Assembly: GCA_937930605.1 (NCBI GenBank) | Contig: CALHBZ010000098.1 | Span: forward strand, 1 to 9,750 | Direction of reading: 5' to 3' | DNA from: Streptococcus oralis | GTDB taxonomy: Bacteria > Bacillota > Bacilli > Lactobacillales > Streptococcaceae | Length of the DNA stretch: 9,750 nt | In this document: positions 6,844 to 9,750 of the stretch, piece by piece | How the letters are laid out: each line of letters starts with the position of its first letter | Position numbering within the stretch: the first letter of the stretch is position 1 | The notes under the pieces: generated by a model | What the model was told of the DNA's origin: nothing | The model's input: only the letters and a program-made list of their open reading frames with translations | The model's database searches: none | Translations under genes and position numbers: made by a program

Positions 6844-7812
6844 ATGTCTCAACTCTATGATATTACCATTGTAGGAGGCGGTCCTGTCGGCCTCTTTGCT
6901 GCCTTTTACGCCCATCTACGCCAAGCTAAAGTCCAAATCATCGACTCCCTTCCCCAGCTCGGTGGCCAGCCTGCCATCCTCTACCCTGAAAAGCAAATCC
7001 TTGATGTGCCAGGTTTCCCAAATCTAACTGGAGAAGAGTTAACCAATCGTCTAATTGAGCAGTTATATGGCTTCGACACACCTATTCACCTCAATGAAAC
7101 CGTTCTTGAAATCGAGAAACAAGATGAAGGTTTTAGCATTACAACCACTAAAGGAAACCATCTCAGCAAAACAGTCATCATTGCTATGGGGGGTGGTGCC
7201 TTTAAACCGCGTCCGCTCGAACTAGATGGCGTCGAAAACTATGAAAATATCCACTACCACGTTGCCAACATCCAGCAATACGCTGGTAAGAAGGTGACCA
7301 TACTTGGTGGTGGGGACTCAGCAGTGGACTGGGCATTGGCTTTTGAAAAAATCGCCCCAACTACTCTCGTTCACCGTCGAGATAACTTCCGTGCCTTGGA
7401 ACACAGTGTGCAAGCCCTGCAAGCATCATCTGTGACTATCAAGACACCATTCGTTCCTAGCCAACTCCTTGGAGATGGAAAAACACTCGGTAAACTGGAA
7501 ATCACCAAAGTCAAATCGGATGAAACCGAAACGATTGATCTAGACCACCTCTTTGTCAACTACGGCTTCAAGTCTTCTGTCGGAAATCTTAAAAACTGGG
7601 GTCTGGACCTCAACCGACACAAGATTATCGTTAATAGCAAGCAAGAATCCAGCCAAGCAGGTATTTACGCTATCGGAGACTGTTGCTACTATGAAGGTAA
7701 GATTGATTTGATCGCTACAGGACTAGGTGAAGCTCCAACAGCTGTTAACAATGCCATTAACTACATTGACCCAGAACAAAAAGTTCAACCCAAACACTCG
7801 ACCAGTTTATAA
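6844..7812 (+). CDS. Type 2 ferredoxin/flavodoxin--NADP reductase (TrxR-like fold)
   Basis: The 322-residue cytoplasmic flavoprotein moves electrons between NADPH and ferredoxin or flavodoxin. The FAD-binding loop is GGGPVGLFAA (11-20) and the NADP-binding loop GGGDSA (155-160). HRRDNFRA (177-184) supplies arginines expected to contact the 2'-phosphate of NADPH. The second FAD motif is AIGDC (276-280), followed by TGLGEAPTA (292-300). The architecture is that of thioredoxin reductase, but the redox CxxC expected near residue 135-140 is absent (HYHVAN instead). This identifies the YumC-like type 2 reductase rather than TrxB. The adjacent Cys280-Cys281 follow the GD of the FAD motif and are not a CxxC centre. 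The gene is monocistronic, divergent from cdaA and ends at a hairpin terminator. The physiological electron partner is not encoded nearby. Confidence 0.92.
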   Translation: MSQLYDITIVGGGPVGLFAAFYAHLRQAKVQIIDSLPQLGGQPAILYPEKQILDVPGFPNLTGEELTNRLIEQLYGFDTPIHLNETVLEIEKQDEGFSITTTKGNHLSKTVIIAMGGGAFKPRPLELDGVENYENIHYHVANIQQYAGKKVTILGGGDSAVDWALAFEKIAPTTLVHRRDNFRALEHSVQALQASSVTIKTPFVPSQLLGDGKTLGKLEITKVKSDETETIDLDHLFVNYGFKSSVGNLKNWGLDLNRHKIIVNSKQESSQAGIYAIGDCCYYEGKIDLIATGLGEAPTAVNNAINYIDPEQKVQPKHSTSL

Positions 7813-7818
7813 GAAAAG

Positions 7819-7846
7819 AACCACGGATTAACTAATCCGTGGTTTT
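7819..7846. terminator. Bidirectional intrinsic terminator between the reductase gene and whiA
   Basis: Exact 10-bp arms CCACGGATTA (7821-7830) and TAATCCGTGG (7833-7842) are extended by flanking A-A/T-T pairs. The plus-strand reading is followed by TTTTATAA. The minus-strand reading is followed by TTCTTTTCTT, so the same hairpin can end both convergent transcripts. The whiA stop codon (7847-7845) lies immediately before the stem. Only 32 bp separate the two stop codons. Confidence 0.9.
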
Positions 7847-8756
7847 ATAATTCATCTGCTATTTTATTAATTTTTCTGAGTCTGTGGTTAACTCCACTTT
7901 TGGTTAGGGGATTGCTCAGGCTATCTGCCAACTGCTGGATAGAGTAGTCTGGGTGCTGGATCCGCAAGCGAGCCACCTCCTGCAAATCCACTGGTAAATT
8001 TTCTAAGCCCATTCTATCTTTGATTTTACTGATATTGTTGATGGTCTTCATGCTGGCAGAAACCGTCCGAGCGATATTGGCTGTTTCAGCGTTATTGGCT
8101 CGATTGAGATCATTACGGGTTTCACGCAAAATCTTGACGCGCTCAAAATTATCACGCGCCTGCATGGCCCCAATCACGATCAAGAAATCCATGATGTCCT
8201 CTGCACGCTGGAGATAGGTGACTGCACCTTTCTTACGCTCAATGACCTTGGCATCCAGTAAAAATTGCTGGAGGAGAGAAGCCAGTCCTTGGGCGTGATC
8301 CAGATAAACGGAACTGATCTCCAACTGGTATTTGCCAGACTCAGGATCACGGATGCTTCCATTTGCCAGAAAGGCCCCACATAAGTAAGCACGACCAGCT
8401 TCTTCATCTGCTAAAATATCAGGATCGATGCCCGTCTCCAAACCAAAGAAGGAATCCGCAAGCCGCAAATCAGCTAAAAGCTCCTGCACCCTCTCTTCAG
8501 TATAGACCGTATAGACACGGTTCTTGCGAAGATTACTCCTCTGATGGTGCCGAATCTCTGACTTGATATCATAAAAATAGAGAAAGGACTCATAGAGGTG
8601 TCGAGCCAACTTGGCATTTTCAGTCACGACAGACAGGGTCAAACCCGAAGTCGAGAGACCAATACTACCAGACATCTTGATGATGGCTGATAATTCATGG
8701 CGACTGAGATGGTGTTGACCAAGAATTTCCTCTTTTACTGCAACTGTAAAACTCAT
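7845..8756 (-). CDS. whiA: WhiA, DNA-binding regulator / sporulation-regulator homologue
   Basis: The 303-residue protein combines a degenerate LAGLIDADG homing-endonuclease-like N-terminal fold with a C-terminal helix-turn-helix. The second LAGLIDADG-like half shows [15 protein letters not shown] at residues 124-138. The C-terminal part carries [10 protein letters not shown] (272-281) and [12 protein letters not shown] (285-296), the recognition region of the WhiA HTH. WhiA activates sporulation division genes in Streptomyces. In Firmicutes it affects division, chromosome segregation and metabolism, and nuclease activity is lost. The ATG at 8756 overlaps the yvcK stop by 4 nt and has AGGTGA 5 nt upstream within the yvcK end. 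The stop abuts the bidirectional terminator. Specific targets in streptococci cannot be told from the sequence. Confidence 0.95.
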   Translation of the reverse strand: MSFTVAVKEEILGQHHLSRHELSAIIKMSGSIGLSTSGLTLSVVTENAKLARHLYESFLYFYDIKSEIRHHQRSNLRKNRVYTVYTEERVQELLADLRLADSFFGLETGIDPDILADEEAGRAYLCGAFLANGSIRDPESGKYQLEISSVYLDHAQGLASLLQQFLLDAKVIERKKGAVTYLQRAEDIMDFLIVIGAMQARDNFERVKILRETRNDLNRANNAETANIARTVSASMKTINNISKIKDRMGLENLPVDLQEVARLRIQHPDYSIQQLADSLSNPLTKSGVNHRLRKINKIADEL

Positions 8757-9730
8757 TTTCTCACCTGTATGATGCGCATCAATTCATCCACAATCAAATC
8801 CCCATCGTGAAAGGCTCCTCCATTCTCCAAACGAAGGAAGTTGGATGAAATCACACGAGGGACCTGTTTGCAAAGCCCAGCAAAATCATGTTCCACCTGA
8901 ACCAAATACTCATCAAAACGGTTGGTATCCATATACTCTCTAGGGACTTTTTCGATATTCACCAAGACCGTATCAATAAAAGGTCGACCTAGATGCCGAT
9001 GGAGGACTTCCACGTGGTCACTGTCTGAAAAGTGCTCTGTTTCCCCACGCTGGGTCATGATATTGCAGACATAGGCTATCTCCGCCTTGGTCTCCAAGAG
9101 TGCTTGACCAATCTCCTCAATGACAATATTGGGCAAAATCGATGTAAAGAGGGAACCAGGTCCCAAGACGATCATATCACTCTCTAGAATGGTAGTGACT
9201 ACTCGACGGCTGGCTTGTGGTGTTTCATTATCCAAGGTATTGGTCACATAGACATGGTCAATCATGCCTGGATGATCTGCAATGTGGCTCTCACCTGCCA
9301 CCTCAGAACCATCTTTAAAAACTGCATGCAAGGTCAAAGGGTGGTCACTTGATGGGTAAATCTTTCCTGTTGTATGAAAAAACTTACTGAGTAATTGCAT
9401 AGCATTATAGGTAGAACCTTGCATTTCAGAGAGTCCTGCTATAACGATATTTCCTAGTGGATGGCCCGCAAAAGCTCCAGCCTCTTCTGAAAATCTGTAC
9501 TGAAAAACCTTCTCATAAAACTTTGGCATATCCGACATGGCCACAAGGACATTACGGAGGTCACCTGGTGGTGTCAGCTGGTGAATATTTTTTCGTAGCT
9601 CACCCGAAGAGCCGCCATCATCGGCGACCGTTACGATGGCTGCGATGTCAACATCCTTTTCTCGCAAACTTTTCAAAATGACAGGGATACCAGTTCCTCC
9701 ACCAATCACCGTTATCTTTGGTTTTCTCAT
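8753..9730 (-). CDS. yvcK: YvcK/CofD-like gluconeogenesis factor
   Basis: The 325-residue cytoplasmic protein has a Rossmann-like CofD fold. Visible motifs are VIGGGTG (8-14), VADDGGSSG (35-43), PPGDLRN (54-60), GHPLGN (89-94), [10 protein letters not shown] (189-198) and NIMTQRGET (223-231). Members bind UDP-sugars such as UDP-GlcNAc and are needed for growth on gluconeogenic carbon, cell shape and correct wall-enzyme placement. They do not make coenzyme F420. The gene sits in the conserved rapZ-yvcK-whiA block, overlapping both neighbours by 4 nt. The purine-rich AAGGA upstream is about 15 nt from the ATG, and a small inverted repeat fills the gap, so coupling to rapZ translation is probably important. 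Assignment is secure; the exact biochemical role remains open in the family. Confidence 0.95.
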   Translation of the reverse strand: MRKPKITVIGGGTGIPVILKSLREKDVDIAAIVTVADDGGSSGELRKNIHQLTPPGDLRNVLVAMSDMPKFYEKVFQYRFSEEAGAFAGHPLGNIVIAGLSEMQGSTYNAMQLLSKFFHTTGKIYPSSDHPLTLHAVFKDGSEVAGESHIADHPGMIDHVYVTNTLDNETPQASRRVVTTILESDMIVLGPGSLFTSILPNIVIEEIGQALLETKAEIAYVCNIMTQRGETEHFSDSDHVEVLHRHLGRPFIDTVLVNIEKVPREYMDTNRFDEYLVQVEHDFAGLCKQVPRVISSNFLRLENGGAFHDGDLIVDELMRIIQVRK

Positions 9731-9750
9731 GAACGGTTTACCGTTTCCTT
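9727..9750 (-). CDS. rapZ: RapZ (RNase adapter / nucleotide-binding protein), last 7 codons and stop
   Basis: Only the tail is in the window. Read in the frame whose TGA (9729-9727) overlaps the yvcK ATG as ATGA, the end is KETVNRS. That matches my recollection of the C-terminus of streptococcal RapZ/YvcJ, the gene normally just upstream of yvcK. RapZ is a P-loop nucleotide-binding protein; in enterobacteria it steers RNase E to GlmZ to control glmS. The call rests on gene order and a very short peptide. Confidence 0.6.
   Translation of the reverse strand, partial: KETVNRS
9732..9745 (-). repeat. Inverted repeat between Shine-Dalgarno-like sequence and yvcK start
   Basis: On the plus strand AACGGT (9732-9737), TT and ACCGTT (9740-9745) are exact inverted arms. 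In the message this lies between AAGGA and the yvcK ATG, and can form a 5-bp AACGG/CCGTT stem with a 4-nt loop. It also encodes part of the rapZ C-terminus. A regulatory role is possible but the stem is small. Confidence 0.35.

Noticed and set aside
1..9750. Search for mobile elements, CRISPR, prophage, toxin-antitoxin or a defence island
   Set aside because: Genes are tightly packed, intact and all recognisable housekeeping families. No transposase, repeat-spacer pattern, att-like duplication or compositional shift is visible.

Overview
The window looks like a core chromosomal segment of a mitis-group Streptococcus (S. mitis / S. oralis / S. pneumoniae type). The low-to-moderate GC content, AGGAGG-type ribosome binding sites, extended -10 (TGnTATAAT-like) promoters and gene order all fit. 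The recalled pneumococcal order is ABC-F ATPase, cca, dapB, DegV protein, DUF1149 (SP1558-like) protein, glmM, cdaR, cdaA, ferredoxin-NADP reductase, whiA, yvcK, rapZ. The Cca protein appears to differ from my memory of the pneumococcal protein at a scatter of positions, so a close relative seems as likely as S. pneumoniae. This is from memory, not a search.

Layout, from low to high coordinate. (1) About 1-3661, minus strand: a five-gene unit transcribed right to left from a promoter at about 3653-3681. It contains a DUF1149 SecB-like-fold protein, a DegV-family fatty-acid-binding protein, dapB, cca and the start of an ABC-F ATPase cut by the window edge. dapB/cca and cca/ABC-F share 4-nt ATGA stop/start overlaps. 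(2) About 3694-6752, minus strand: cdaA-cdaR-glmM, the conserved c-di-AMP synthase, its regulator and phosphoglucosamine mutase, from an extended -10 promoter at 6744-6752. (3) 6805-7846, plus strand: a monocistronic type 2 ferredoxin-NADP reductase, the only plus-strand gene. It is divergent from cdaA and convergent with whiA, and ends at a hairpin terminator that can also serve whiA. (4) 7845-9750, minus strand: whiA, yvcK and the last few codons of rapZ, joined by ATGA overlaps.

Functionally the window concerns cell-wall precursor supply and its signalling. GlmM makes glucosamine-1-phosphate for UDP-GlcNAc. DapB contributes to lysine/diaminopimelate synthesis. CdaA/CdaR make and modulate c-di-AMP, and YvcK/RapZ-type proteins link carbon metabolism to the envelope. 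Cca and the ABC-F protein serve translation, and the reductase supplies low-potential electrons.

All complete genes are intact and of normal family length. I see no mobile element, CRISPR array, prophage, BOX/RUP-type repeat, RNA gene or foreign-looking island, and no gene-free stretch longer than 136 bases. I did not find a previously undescribed system. The points most worth a second look are small: a perfect 10-bp inverted repeat just inside the cca start, 15-nt imperfect repeats encoding the serine tail of CdaR, a short inverted repeat between the Shine-Dalgarno-like sequence and start codon of yvcK, and the paired uncharacterised DUF1149/DegV genes heading the dapB-cca operon.
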